From positions 121,447 through 185,446 of the forward strand of contig JAFWZZ010000005.1 of the NCBI GenBank assembly GCA_017522185.1: a DNA stretch of 64,000 nucleotides. Reading direction: 5' to 3'. Position numbers and translations under genes: made by a program. Below the pieces are notes generated by a model. The model saw only the letters and a list, made by a program, of their open reading frames with translations. It searched no databases and was not told the origin of the DNA. This document shows positions 35,079 through 43,571 of the stretch, piece after piece (position 1 is the stretch's first letter; every line of letters starts with the position of its first letter). The DNA is from Bacillota bacterium. GTDB taxonomy: Bacteria > Bacillota > Clostridia > Peptostreptococcales > Anaerovoracaceae.

Positions 35079-36302
35079 ATGACAAATAATAAGAGATGGT
35101 TGTACCTGGGTGTAGGTACACTGCTATTGGTATTTTGCGGGCTGATCTACGGATGGTCCCTGTTTAGAGCTCCATTCGGTGAAGTATATCCGGATTGGAC
35201 GGTATCTCAGTTATCCATGACCTTTACGATTTCCATGATTTTCTTCTGCCTGGGCAGTTTTGTGTCCGGTCAGCTGGCGAAGAAATTCCCGGCAAGAGTG
35301 ATTATCATGATCGCTGCAGCGTGTCTGCTTGTTGGATTCTTTGGCGTTTCCAGAATGAATCCGGAAGCCGGCAGCCTGCCACTGCTGTACATCTGCTACG
35401 GCGTCCTGGGCGGCAGCGGCGTAGGTCTGACATACAACGCAGTTATCGGTACCATGAACAAATGGTTCCCTGACAAACCGGGTCTGTGCAGCGGTATTAT
35501 GATGATGGGCTTCGGTCTGGGTGCGCTGGTACTGGGCAGTATCGCAACCAGTCTGATTGCATCTGTAGGTATCTTTAAGACCTTCATGATTCTGGGCATT
35601 ATGATTTTCGTTGTGCTGATGGCCGGATCCTTTATGATTAAGGCGCCGGAAGCACCACAGGGCAAGGGAGGCCCGGCAAAGGAACTGTACGGCGAAGGTC
35701 CTGCAGTTATGATGAAATCCGTATCCTTCTGGGTATTCATGGTTTGGTGTGTTGTCGGCAGTATTGCCGGCCTGATGGTTGTAAACAGTGCGGCTACCAT
35801 TGCAGTTGCTTTTGGTGCACCTGCCATCATGGGTATGATCGTATCCGTATTCAATGGTGCGGGTCGTATGATCATGGGCAACGTATATGATAAGAAGGCA
35901 GGTAAGTTCTCCATGCTGGTTGACATCCTGTTCATGGTTGCCGGCGGCGTGCTGCTGATTGCCGGTGCAAAGGCAGACGGTATGGTACTGATCCTGTTAG
36001 GTCTGCTGTCCATGGGTCTGTGCTATGGTGGTAACCCTACAATCTGTTCTACATTTATTAACAGATATTATGGTCCAAAGTATTTCACACAGAACTTCAG
36101 TATCGGTTTATTCAACCTGGTACCTGCAGCAATCTTAGGACCTATGATTTCTGCAAAACTGATTGAATCCTCCGGTGGAAGCTACGATTCTACTTTCTTT
36201 GCGATTATCGTGTGTGCTGTAATCGCCACCGTATTGTGGTTCGCAATGATTGCCATCGTTAAGAAGGAGAATGCAGCGAGAGGCGAAGAAAGACCTTTCT
36301 AA
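35079..36302 (+). CDS. OFA-family MFS transporter
   Basis: A 407-residue major facilitator with twelve predicted helices. The N-terminus RWLYLGVGTLLLVFCGLIYGWSLFRAPF and the loop PDKPGLCSGIMMMGFGLGALVLG are characteristic of the oxalate:formate antiporter (OFA) group. OFA transporters exchange or import small carboxylates, but the substrate cannot be read from the sequence, and no oxalate-degrading genes are nearby. It is a single-gene unit with its own promoter and terminator. Confidence 0.9.
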   Translation: MTNNKRWLYLGVGTLLLVFCGLIYGWSLFRAPFGEVYPDWTVSQLSMTFTISMIFFCLGSFVSGQLAKKFPARVIIMIAAACLLVGFFGVSRMNPEAGSLPLLYICYGVLGGSGVGLTYNAVIGTMNKWFPDKPGLCSGIMMMGFGLGALVLGSIATSLIASVGIFKTFMILGIMIFVVLMAGSFMIKAPEAPQGKGGPAKELYGEGPAVMMKSVSFWVFMVWCVVGSIAGLMVVNSAATIAVAFGAPAIMGMIVSVFNGAGRMIMGNVYDKKAGKFSMLVDILFMVAGGVLLIAGAKADGMVLILLGLLSMGLCYGGNPTICSTFINRYYGPKYFTQNFSIGLFNLVPAAILGPMISAKLIESSGGSYDSTFFAIIVCAVIATVLWFAMIAIVKKENAARGEERPF

Positions 36303-36316
36303 TTCTATATTAGCGT

Positions 36317-36348
36317 GAAAGAGCCTGGCGTGCTGCCGGGCTCTTTTT
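36317..36348 (+). terminator. Terminator after the OFA gene
   Basis: AGAGCC-TGGC pairs with GCCG-GGCTCT, followed by TTTTT. Confidence 0.85.
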
Positions 36349-36360
36349 GAGGAGATTTAC

Positions 36361-36999
36361 ATGAAAAACAAACAATTATGGAAGAATTATCTATTGCTTG
36401 CAGTGGGGCTTTCCATTCTTGCTTTGGGCGTGGCTTTTTCCATCAAAGGCGCCTTGGGGACATCCCCTATATCCAGCCTGCCCTATGTGCTCAGTCTGAT
36501 GATCCCGTCTTTGACTGTTGGAAACCTGACCATCATGATGCATATCGTGATGATCCTGTTACAGATTTTGTTGCTTCGCAAAGATTTCGAATGGATGCAG
36601 CTGATGCAGCTTCCTGTGGCGTTTTTCTTTGGGTATTTGACAGATTTCTGGGTCTGGGTGACCAATGGTATTGCAGTCAGCAGTTATTTCGGACAGTGGA
36701 CTGCCTGTGGTATCGGAATTCTCCTTGTGGGAATCGGCGTCAGTTTTGAGGTAAAGGCAGGCGTAGTGGTTTTGGCCGGGGAAGGATTGATTCTTGCGTT
36801 ATGTAAAGTCCTGGATGTGGAGTTTCCAAAGATGAAAATCATCAACGATGTGACATTGGTATCTATTGCAGCCGTACTGTCTTTGATCTTTCTCAAAGGA
36901 CTGTATGGCGTACGCGAAGGGACAATTGCAGCTGCGGTTTTAGTCGGGGCCGTGGCGAAACAGTCTAGACGAATAATCGACAATTTTGTAAAAATATGA
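36361..36999 (+). CDS. YczE-like membrane protein (DUF6198)
   Basis: A 212-residue protein with five or six membrane helices. The N-terminal pattern LLLAVGLSILALGVAFSIKGALGTSPISSLPYVLS and the later VRWGTAI-like REGTIAAAVLVGAVAK fit the YczE/YitT-related DUF6198 family. The family has no proven function. It begins 12 bases after the OFA terminator with a GGAG ribosome site, so some read-through from the OFA gene may express it. Confidence 0.8.
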   Translation: MKNKQLWKNYLLLAVGLSILALGVAFSIKGALGTSPISSLPYVLSLMIPSLTVGNLTIMMHIVMILLQILLLRKDFEWMQLMQLPVAFFFGYLTDFWVWVTNGIAVSSYFGQWTACGIGILLVGIGVSFEVKAGVVVLAGEGLILALCKVLDVEFPKMKIINDVTLVSIAAVLSLIFLKGLYGVREGTIAAAVLVGAVAKQSRRIIDNFVKI

Positions 37000-37050
37000 T
37001 GAAAAAATGAAAAAATATTCATCGGAATACTTTTTTTACGGAAAAAACTG

Positions 37051-37059
37051 TGCTATAAT
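37051..37059 (+). promoter_or_regulatory. Extended -10 promoter of purC
   Basis: TGCTATAAT (37051-37059) is an extended -10 element; the -35 region is only a T-rich run. Transcription would start near 37066, about 55 bases before purC. Confidence 0.7.
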
Positions 37060-37120
37060 CTTTAGCGGAAAAAATATTGTTCATTATAGCTTTGATTTTA
37101 TATAAAAAGGAGATAAACAT

Positions 37121-37810
37121 ATGGAAAACTTAAAACTGTTATACACAGGTAAGACAAAGAACGTTTACGAACTGCCAAACGGTAACGTATTACTGAAGTT
37201 CAAAGATGACTGCACTGGCAAAGACGGTGTATTCGATCCAGGTGAAAATGCAGTTGGCCTGACAATTGAAGGTGTTGGCGATGTAAACCTGCGTATGTCC
37301 ATCTACTTCTTCGAAAAGATCAACGCAGCTGGCATCCGTACACACTACGTATCCGCTGACTTAGAAAATACAACTATGGAAGTTCTGCCTGCAAAGGTAT
37401 TTGGTAAGGGCCTGGAAGTTATCTGCCGTCATAGAGCAGTAGGTTCTTTCTACAAGAGATACTGTGATTACTGTGAACTGGGTCAGGAACTGCCAGCTTA
37501 CGTAGAAACTACATTCAAGAACGACGCATTAGGCGATCCACTGGTAACAAAGGATGGTCTGGTAGACTTAGGCGTTATGACTGCTGAACAGTATGACTCC
37601 CTGAAGGCACAGACACAGGCTATCACAAAGATCGTAGCAGACGACCTGAAGGAAAAGGGTCTGGACCTGTACGACATCAAGTTCGAATTCGGTTACGATG
37701 CAGAAGGCAAAGTTATGCTGATTGACGAAATCGCTTCCGGTAACATGAGAGTTTACAAGGACGGCGAATACGTAGATCCATTAACACTGAACGAATTATT
37801 CTTCGCATAA
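37121..37810 (+). CDS. purC: SAICAR synthase
   Basis: A 229-residue phosphoribosylaminoimidazole-succinocarboxamide synthase, which ligates aspartate to CAIR in purine synthesis. The family signatures [11 protein letters not shown], the central [14 protein letters not shown] and [17 protein letters not shown] are present. It stands alone with its own promoter and terminator, away from other pur genes. The codon bias is that of a highly expressed gene. A strong ribosome site AAAAAGGAG lies seven bases before the ATG. Confidence 0.95.
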   Translation: MENLKLLYTGKTKNVYELPNGNVLLKFKDDCTGKDGVFDPGENAVGLTIEGVGDVNLRMSIYFFEKINAAGIRTHYVSADLENTTMEVLPAKVFGKGLEVICRHRAVGSFYKRYCDYCELGQELPAYVETTFKNDALGDPLVTKDGLVDLGVMTAEQYDSLKAQTQAITKIVADDLKEKGLDLYDIKFEFGYDAEGKVMLIDEIASGNMRVYKDGEYVDPLTLNELFFA

Positions 37811-37823
37811 AAATTAGTATGAC

Positions 37824-37857
37824 AAAGGGAACCCAAGGTGGGTTCCCTTTTTATTTT
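37824..37857. terminator. Bidirectional terminator purC / LysR gene
   Basis: AAAGGGAACCCA and TGGGTTCCCTTT form a 12-bp stem over AGG with T tracts on both sides. Its right edge touches the LysR stop codon. Confidence 0.93.
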
Positions 37858-38753
37858 TAGCGTTCTGCGTTGTAATGCTGTATGATATGCTTTTTAAAAG
37901 CCAGATATACACCACCTTCTTTTCTCTTTTTCAAAGATGCGATGATGGTAACAAAAGTCTGTGGAGGATCAAGTGGAATAGAAGTAACGTTTTCGTTACT
38001 GCACTTAGCGCCAATATCCTGTGTTACCAAAAGAATGCCAGCATTCGCCTTTACCATTTCCATCATAATATCGGTTTCGTTAGTATTCATAAAAGCAACA
38101 TTAAAATTGATATTGTTTTTTTCATAGAGTTCTTTCATCTCATTATAGTAATGAGAATCTATATCTCCAGTCAGCAAAGGCATTTCTCCCAATGCTTTTA
38201 CCGGAAGAATTTCTTTTTGTGCATTTGGATGATCCTTGTGAATTAATGCACATAGTTTTTCACTTTTCAAAATATCAAATTTGATAGAAAGTGGAATATT
38301 TTCTTCTCGGCCTTTAATGATGATAAAATCAAGGTCTCCGTTTTCCAGCATTTCATAGCCCTGATAGTTTTCTATTACTTTTACACTTCCAATAACGTTA
38401 TGATTTGAAGCAAAAAAACCATTAATCACAGAGACAAGTCCAGCTGTTTTATAAAATGGAAAAATACCGATACGGATAACTGCCTTATCTCTGGATGTCT
38501 TTTGCTGGAATGCTTCCATTAACTTATCCATGCTTTCCATAACATCTTTGCCGTAAGAACAAAAACGTTCGCCATCAGGTGTAAGTGCAACACCGTGGGT
38601 ATCACGCTTAAAGATTTTGATGTTCAGCTCTTCTTCTAATGCAAGAATTTGTTTTGAAATTGCAGGTTGTGAAACAAAGAGCGTTTCTGCAGCCTTAGAG
38701 AAACTGCGCCTTTTTGCTACTTCGAGGACATAAGCGATTTGTCTTATTTCCAT
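37857..38753 (-). CDS. LysR-family regulator
   Basis: A 298-residue LysR regulator. The N-terminal helix-turn-helix is MEIRQIAYVLEVAKRRSFSKAAETLFVSQPAISKQILALEEEL, and the C-terminal two-lobed periplasmic-binding-like domain runs from about residue 90. It is divergent from the M20 amidohydrolase and transporter genes, the classic LysR layout, so it very likely controls them with a hydrolase or transporter substrate as inducer. Base composition is more AT-rich than in the surrounding DNA, suggesting transfer as a unit. Confidence 0.93.
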   Translation of the reverse strand: MEIRQIAYVLEVAKRRSFSKAAETLFVSQPAISKQILALEEELNIKIFKRDTHGVALTPDGERFCSYGKDVMESMDKLMEAFQQKTSRDKAVIRIGIFPFYKTAGLVSVINGFFASNHNVIGSVKVIENYQGYEMLENGDLDFIIIKGREENIPLSIKFDILKSEKLCALIHKDHPNAQKEILPVKALGEMPLLTGDIDSHYYNEMKELYEKNNINFNVAFMNTNETDIMMEMVKANAGILLVTQDIGAKCSNENVTSIPLDPPQTFVTIIASLKKRKEGGVYLAFKKHIIQHYNAER

Positions 38754-38873
38754 ATCAATCTCCTAGCTAACGATGGTTATTACTTATGGTTATAGGCACA
38801 TTATATCTAATTATTTCCTTTTTTGTAAAGAGTAATTTAAAATTTTCTTAACAAGATGAAGGAGGTGAAGAAA

Positions 38874-40049
38874 TTGAATCGATTTCTCGTAGAAGCTAAT
38901 GAGATGAAGGAAACGATTATTTCTAACAGAAGATACATTCATCAAAATGCAGAAGTTGGTTTTAAACTTCCCAAAACCATAGCCTACGTTTCTCAGAAAC
39001 TGAAAGAAATAGGTTATGAACCAAAAGCTTTAGGCGGAGGTTTGACTTGCACTGTCGGAACTGGCAGTCCGGTTTTATTGCTTCGTGCGGATATGGACGC
39101 CTTACCACAGCTAGAAATGTCCGGAGAATCTTTTGCATCAGAAACTGGTGCCTGTCATTCCTGCGGACATGATGGACATACAGCTATGATGCTGGCAGCA
39201 GCTGAAATCCTAAAAAAGCATGAAGAAGAATTAGAAGGTACTGTGAAATTCATGTTCCAGGCTGCAGAAGAAACCTTAAAAGGCTCACAGGCTATGATTG
39301 ATGAAGGAATCCTGACAGAACCAGATGTTGATGCAGCTATGGCTTTTCATTTAAATTTTGGCCCTTGTGGAGACTTTGACCTGCATCCCGGATGTCTTAC
39401 TTATGCAGAACACAAAATGATGCCATCTGCTGATGAATTTCAGATTACGGTGAAAGGAAAATCTTGTCATAGTAGTACGGCTTTTCTTGGCGTATCTGCA
39501 GTAAGTGCAGCAGCACATATCATCATTGCATTACAGGAACTAATCCAGGCAGAGTTTCCAAGTGATGAAACTGTATTGCTTGCAATCGGTCAAATGATAT
39601 CTGGATCTACATCCAACATCATTCCAGATGAAGCAATTATAAAAGGTAATTTCAGAGCGTACACCAATGAGAGCAGAGACAAGTTAAGAGAGCGTTTAAC
39701 TGAAATATCTACATTGGTAGCACAAACATTCAGGGCAACTGCAGAAGTTGAAATTCTGGCAGGTGTTGCACCAAATATTAATCATCCTGCTTTTGCAAAA
39801 GAAATGGCAGGTTACTGTGAAGATGTTATGAATAAGGTCATTGTCATTCCTCCGGTAAAAGGATCTGAGGATTTTGCAAACCTTTGCAAACATGTGCCGA
39901 CATTCTTTGCAAATGTGTGTGCAGGAAGCCCGGAAGACGGCTATGAGTACAGCATGCATCATCCGAAAGCACGTATTGATGAACGTGCACTGCCATATGG
40001 TGCTGCAGCGCTTTGTAACTGTGCTTATAATTGGTTGAAAAACCATTAG
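38874..40049 (+). CDS. M20-family amidohydrolase
   Basis: A 391-residue metal-dependent amidohydrolase of the M20D group (hippurate hydrolase, N-acyl amino acid or indole-acetyl conjugate hydrolase type). Metal and catalytic motifs are LLRADMDALPQ, GACHSCGHDGHTAMMLAAAEIL and FQAAEE, with a late MHHPKARIDERAL histidine. The start is TTG 38874: AAGGAGGTG (38859-38867) lies six bases before it, and the ATG at 38856 is upstream of that site. The substrate is unknown; the adjacent transporter suggests uptake of an N-acylated or amide compound. Confidence 0.92.
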   Translation: MNRFLVEANEMKETIISNRRYIHQNAEVGFKLPKTIAYVSQKLKEIGYEPKALGGGLTCTVGTGSPVLLLRADMDALPQLEMSGESFASETGACHSCGHDGHTAMMLAAAEILKKHEEELEGTVKFMFQAAEETLKGSQAMIDEGILTEPDVDAAMAFHLNFGPCGDFDLHPGCLTYAEHKMMPSADEFQITVKGKSCHSSTAFLGVSAVSAAAHIIIALQELIQAEFPSDETVLLAIGQMISGSTSNIIPDEAIIKGNFRAYTNESRDKLRERLTEISTLVAQTFRATAEVEILAGVAPNINHPAFAKEMAGYCEDVMNKVIVIPPVKGSEDFANLCKHVPTFFANVCAGSPEDGYEYSMHHPKARIDERALPYGAAALCNCAYNWLKNH

Positions 40050-40086
40050 TGTTCGTTGTCGTTTAAGAGAGCAGAAAGGAATTATT

Positions 40087-41256
40087 ATGAACGGTTTAAT
40101 CGCATTGACAATCGTCCTCGTTGTTTACGCAGTGGGGGATATAATTGCAACAAAAACAAAAGCTATCATTTCCATGTTATTTGTAGCCTCCGTTGTATTT
40201 GCAGTTGCATTTTGGAATGGACTGCCTGCAACTATCTTTGCAGACTCTGGCCTACAAGGCTTTGCTGCTGTAACAGTTGGCTTACTGTTAGTGCATATGG
40301 GTACTACCATTAAGCTCTCTGATTTTATTCAGGAATGGAAGACTGTAGTTATCGTACTTTGTTCTACTGTCGCAATCTGTTTAGGTGTTTACTTCTTAGG
40401 ACAAGTATTCATTCAACCAGAAATGGCATTAATCGGTGCACCAATTTTAGGCGGTGGTGTTGTCGCATTTCTGGTTATGTCTGAAGCATTGGCATCTGCA
40501 GGAGACAATGTTATTGTTTTCGGCTCTTTGGTTCTGGTTGTCCAAGGCGTTGTTGGCTTCCCAATCGCATCGTTCTTATGCAAAAAAGAAGCATTGCGTT
40601 TAAAGGGTGAATACGCAGCAGGCAATATTACAGTGGTAAAACCTTTAGAAGCTACGGATGGTAAAGCTAAGTGGAAAATTTTCCCTGAAACACCTGCAGC
40701 ATATAATGGTCCTAACTATATTATCGCAAAATTAGCTTTAGTGGCTTGTCTTGCACAGTGGATATCTGGTCTTACTGGCGGAAAAGTAAATATGTTGGTT
40801 ATTTGCTTAATCCTTGGTGTATTATTAAGAGAAATTGGATTCTTGGATGAAGGATCTTTAACCAAAGCAAATGGATTCACTTTCGTTATTGGTGCAGTAT
40901 TAGTCAACGTATTCGCAAGTCTTGCAAATACAACCCCTGCATTAGTATTGTCCATGGTGAAACCTTTAGCAATTGTTGTTGTCGTTGGATTATTATGTTG
41001 TGCAGTTGTTGCTATTCTGGTGGGTAAGATTTTCAAGCAGAGTTGGTATATGTCTTTTGCATTAGGCGTAACCGCATTGTTTGGTTTTCCAGGAACCTTT
41101 ATTGTACCAACAGAAGTAGCAAACGCAGTTGCTTCCAATGAGGAAGAAAAAGAAGTTATCTTACAAAAGATTCTTCCAAAGATGTTAATCGCTGGTATGG
41201 TTTCTGTTTCTATCGTATCAGTTGTTGCAGCTGGCATTATGGCAGGCTGGGCATAA
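40087..41256 (+). CDS. Polytopic membrane transporter linked to the M20 gene
   Basis: A 389-residue protein with about ten or eleven membrane helices in two similar halves. Glycine-rich reentrant-like stretches IGAPILGGGVVAFLVMSEAL and LFGFPGTFIVPTEVANAV suggest a secondary transporter of the glutamate:sodium symporter-like kind. I cannot name the family with confidence. It follows the amidohydrolase by 37 bases and shares its AT-rich composition, so it probably imports the hydrolase substrate or exports a product. Confidence 0.75.
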   Translation: MNGLIALTIVLVVYAVGDIIATKTKAIISMLFVASVVFAVAFWNGLPATIFADSGLQGFAAVTVGLLLVHMGTTIKLSDFIQEWKTVVIVLCSTVAICLGVYFLGQVFIQPEMALIGAPILGGGVVAFLVMSEALASAGDNVIVFGSLVLVVQGVVGFPIASFLCKKEALRLKGEYAAGNITVVKPLEATDGKAKWKIFPETPAAYNGPNYIIAKLALVACLAQWISGLTGGKVNMLVICLILGVLLREIGFLDEGSLTKANGFTFVIGAVLVNVFASLANTTPALVLSMVKPLAIVVVVGLLCCAVVAILVGKIFKQSWYMSFALGVTALFGFPGTFIVPTEVANAVASNEEEKEVILQKILPKMLIAGMVSVSIVSVVAAGIMAGWA

Positions 41257-41296
41257 AAATCAGATTTATCCTTCCTTTGAAGAAAATAAATGCAAG

Positions 41297-41328
41297 AAAC
41301 CCCTGACATATAATTTGTCAGGGGTTTT
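41297..41328. terminator. Bidirectional terminator
   Basis: AAACCCCTGACA pairs with TGTCAGGGGTTT, with T and A tracts on the two sides. It separates the transporter from the convergent Crp/Fnr gene. Confidence 0.93.
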
Positions 41329-41341
41329 ACGTTATCTTTTA

Positions 41342-42001
41342 TTATCGTAATGTGAACTTATTCCGGTAACATTCCAGGACGCCTTCTTTTCGTAGTTTGC
41401 TGATTTCTGCAGATAAGCCGCTGCGGTCCACCTCCAGATAATCGGCCAAGGTCTGACGGTCGAAAGGAATCTCAAACGAATCACTCTGATGCATCTTGGC
41501 CTGTGCTAAAAGATATGCCATCAGCTTCTCCCGGGTGGTCCGCTTGGATGTGATTTCTATTTTTTGATGGAACCCCAGGTTCTTACGGGCCATAATCTGC
41601 AGCAGGTTGAAAATCAGCTTGGTATGGAATCCGCAGGCATTGCTGCATGGGGAGATGATGCGGCTGCTGTCGATGAGCATGACGTCACAGGCTGCAGAAG
41701 CGGTGACACTGACCGGCAGTGTTTCGACGCCGGCAAAGGCGAAAGACTCTCCGAAGAGGTCTCCCGGTTCCAGTCTGCTCATCAGCGTCCGGTTTCCATA
41801 GTAATCGTCCCGGCTGACCTGAACGCTGCCGGAAAGAACGATGCCAATCTGCTTTGCGGGGTCTCCTTCTGAAAAGATATACCGGCCTTTGTCAAAAAAG
41901 AGGCGGCGTGCACCCAGACAACCCAGGATTGCAGAGAGTTCCTCCTCTTTGATGCCCTGAAACAGCGGGCATTCTTTGATGATATTGATAAAATTTCTCA
42001 T
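41342..42001 (-). CDS. Crp/Fnr-family regulator
   Basis: A 219-residue regulator. The N-terminal cyclic-nucleotide-like domain has the GDLFGESFAFAG turn, and the C-terminal winged helix is FDRQTLADYLEVDRSGLSAEISKLRKEGVL. It lacks the N-terminal four-cysteine set of FNR; cysteines at about 118 and 122 (PCSNAC) are in the middle. It resembles HcpR-like or other anaerobic Crp-type regulators that respond to redox or nitrosative signals. It is divergent from the ferredoxin gene with a perfect palindrome between them. Confidence 0.92.
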   Translation of the reverse strand: MRNFINIIKECPLFQGIKEEELSAILGCLGARRLFFDKGRYIFSEGDPAKQIGIVLSGSVQVSRDDYYGNRTLMSRLEPGDLFGESFAFAGVETLPVSVTASAACDVMLIDSSRIISPCSNACGFHTKLIFNLLQIMARKNLGFHQKIEITSKRTTREKLMAYLLAQAKMHQSDSFEIPFDRQTLADYLEVDRSGLSAEISKLRKEGVLECYRNKFTLR

Positions 42002-42016
42002 AATCTTCTCCTGTTT

Positions 42017-42058
42017 GTTGAATTTTCAACATACTGTTTGAGAGGATTATATTATACT
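42017..42058 (+). promoter_or_regulatory. Crp/Fnr operator and promoter of the ferredoxin gene
   Basis: GTTGAA-TT-TTCAAC (42017-42030) is a perfect palindrome. A -10 TATACT (42053-42058) follows with no good -35. The palindrome centre is about 41.5 bases before the expected start site, the standard class II activator position. Confidence 0.7.
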
Positions 42059-42089
42059 GTGATTACAGAATCAAGAGGAGGATTTGAAA

Positions 42090-42866
42090 ATGAAAAGAAG
42101 AATTATCAAGATAGATGAAAGTAAATGTAACGGATGCGGCTTGTGCGCGGCTGCCTGTCACGAAGGAGCCATCGGCATGGTAGACGGCGTGGCGAAACTG
42201 CTGAGAGACGACTACTGTGACGGTTTAGGTGACTGCCTGCCTGCATGCCCGATGAACGCCATTTCCTTTGAGGAAAGAGAAGCCCTGCCTTATGACGAGG
42301 CGGCAGTGAAAGCGGCCATGGCTGAACGCGCTAAGCTGGCAGAAATCGCAAAGCGGGCGGAAGAAGCGGCTGCAGAAGTGAGACAGAATCCGACACTGGG
42401 CTGTGGTTGTCCGGGCAGCATGGCCAAAGCTATTGAAAGGGAAGAAGAACGTGACTGCAGCGGCCAGGTGGCAGAAGCAGCACATCCGACAGCGAAACCA
42501 CAGAGCCAGCTTCGTCAGTGGCCGGTACAGATCAAACTGGTTCCAACCAATGCGCCATACTTTGACGGTGCGAAACTGCTGGTTGCAGCGGACTGCACGG
42601 CTTACGCTTACGCCAACTTCCACGAAGACTTTATCAAAGGCCGGATCACCCTGGTCGGCTGTCCAAAGCTGGACATGGTGGATTACGCAGAAAAGCTGAC
42701 TGAAATCATCGCAAACAACGACATCAAAGACGTGACAGTAGTCAGAATGGAAGTACCTTGCTGCGGCGGCATCGAGATGGCGGTAAAACGCGCCCTGCAG
42801 GCCAGCGGCAAGTTTATCCCATGGCAGATTGTAACGGTTTCTTCCGATGGAGAAATTGTGGATTAA
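42090..42866 (+). CDS. 4Fe-4S ferredoxin-type protein
   Basis: A 258-residue protein. The N-terminal ferredoxin domain has the standard CNGCGLCAAACHEGAI group and a second, atypical group YCDGLGDCLPACPMNAI. A charged alpha-helical linker follows, then a C-terminal domain (about 140-258) with further cysteines (ADCTAYAYANFHED, LVGCPKLD, VPCCGGIE). The start is ATG 42090, seven bases after AGAGGAGGA, rather than TTG 42084. Its promoter carries a Crp/Fnr site, so the divergent regulator probably controls it. Such proteins often occur with hybrid-cluster genes, absent here. Confidence 0.85.
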   Translation: MKRRIIKIDESKCNGCGLCAAACHEGAIGMVDGVAKLLRDDYCDGLGDCLPACPMNAISFEEREALPYDEAAVKAAMAERAKLAEIAKRAEEAAAEVRQNPTLGCGCPGSMAKAIEREEERDCSGQVAEAAHPTAKPQSQLRQWPVQIKLVPTNAPYFDGAKLLVAADCTAYAYANFHEDFIKGRITLVGCPKLDMVDYAEKLTEIIANNDIKDVTVVRMEVPCCGGIEMAVKRALQASGKFIPWQIVTVSSDGEIVD

Positions 42867-42899
42867 AGATACAAAACCTTTCAAAGACGGCTCTCTGCG

Positions 42900-42908
42900 T
42901 GCTATAAT
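42900..42908 (+). promoter_or_regulatory. Extended -10 promoter of the methyltransferase gene
   Basis: TGCTATAAT (42900-42908) lies 31 bases before the start codon; the -35 is not obvious. Confidence 0.6.
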
Positions 42909-42939
42909 TGAAAAAGAAGACTAGACGTAAGAGGTTGTA

Positions 42940-43515
42940 ATGAACAAAAAAGAAATCATTCGTTTTTTTGATGAAAGGGCATCGCAGTGGGATGCAGAAA
43001 TGGTATTCAACGCATCTGTCGTGGAACAGATTCTGGACAATGCCCATATTACAAAAGGGATCCACGTGCTGGATGTTGCATGCGGGACAGGGGTATTGTT
43101 CCCGGAATACCTGAAGCGGGACGTGGCATCCATTACTGCCATTGACATTTCCAGCGAAATGGTAAGAATCGCAAGGGAAAAGTTCCCACAGATTGATATA
43201 CTTTGTGGTGATGCAGAACGCTTTTCCTTTCCAAGGAAATTTGACAGAATCATGATATATAATGCTTTTCCTCATTTTCCAAATCCGGAAGCGCTGATCA
43301 GGAATCTGTCAAGACATCTGGCTTCGGAAGGTACGATTACGATTGCGCACAGCATGAGCAGAGAAGCGTTACAGAGACACCATGCCGACAGGGCGGATCA
43401 AGTTTCCGTTGAACTGCCGGAACTGGAGATCCTGAAAGAAATGCTTGCTCCGTATGTACAGGTGGAGACCGCAATTTCCAATGAAAGGATGTATCAGATT
43501 ACAGGAACTATATAA
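42940..43515 (+). CDS. Class I SAM-dependent methyltransferase
   Basis: A 191-residue Rossmann methyltransferase of the Methyltransf_25/UbiE-like group. Motif I is VLDVACGTGVLFPEYL, the acidic end of strand 2 is AIDISSEMV, and motif post-I is CGDAERFSF. The substrate is unknown. It follows the ferredoxin gene but has its own promoter and terminator. Confidence 0.88.
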   Translation: MNKKEIIRFFDERASQWDAEMVFNASVVEQILDNAHITKGIHVLDVACGTGVLFPEYLKRDVASITAIDISSEMVRIAREKFPQIDILCGDAERFSFPRKFDRIMIYNAFPHFPNPEALIRNLSRHLASEGTITIAHSMSREALQRHHADRADQVSVELPELEILKEMLAPYVQVETAISNERMYQITGTI

Positions 43516-43523
43516 ACACATAA

Positions 43524-43555
43524 AAAAGGCCGTAGCGTGATCGCTGCGGCCTTTT
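43524..43555. terminator. Bidirectional terminator
   Basis: AAAAGGCCGTAGCG and CGCTGCGGCCTTTT pair across TGAT. The six-base A run on the left gives a good T tract for the leftward thrC transcript. Confidence 0.9.
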
Positions 43556-43571
43556 GGCTGTTCATATGTAT

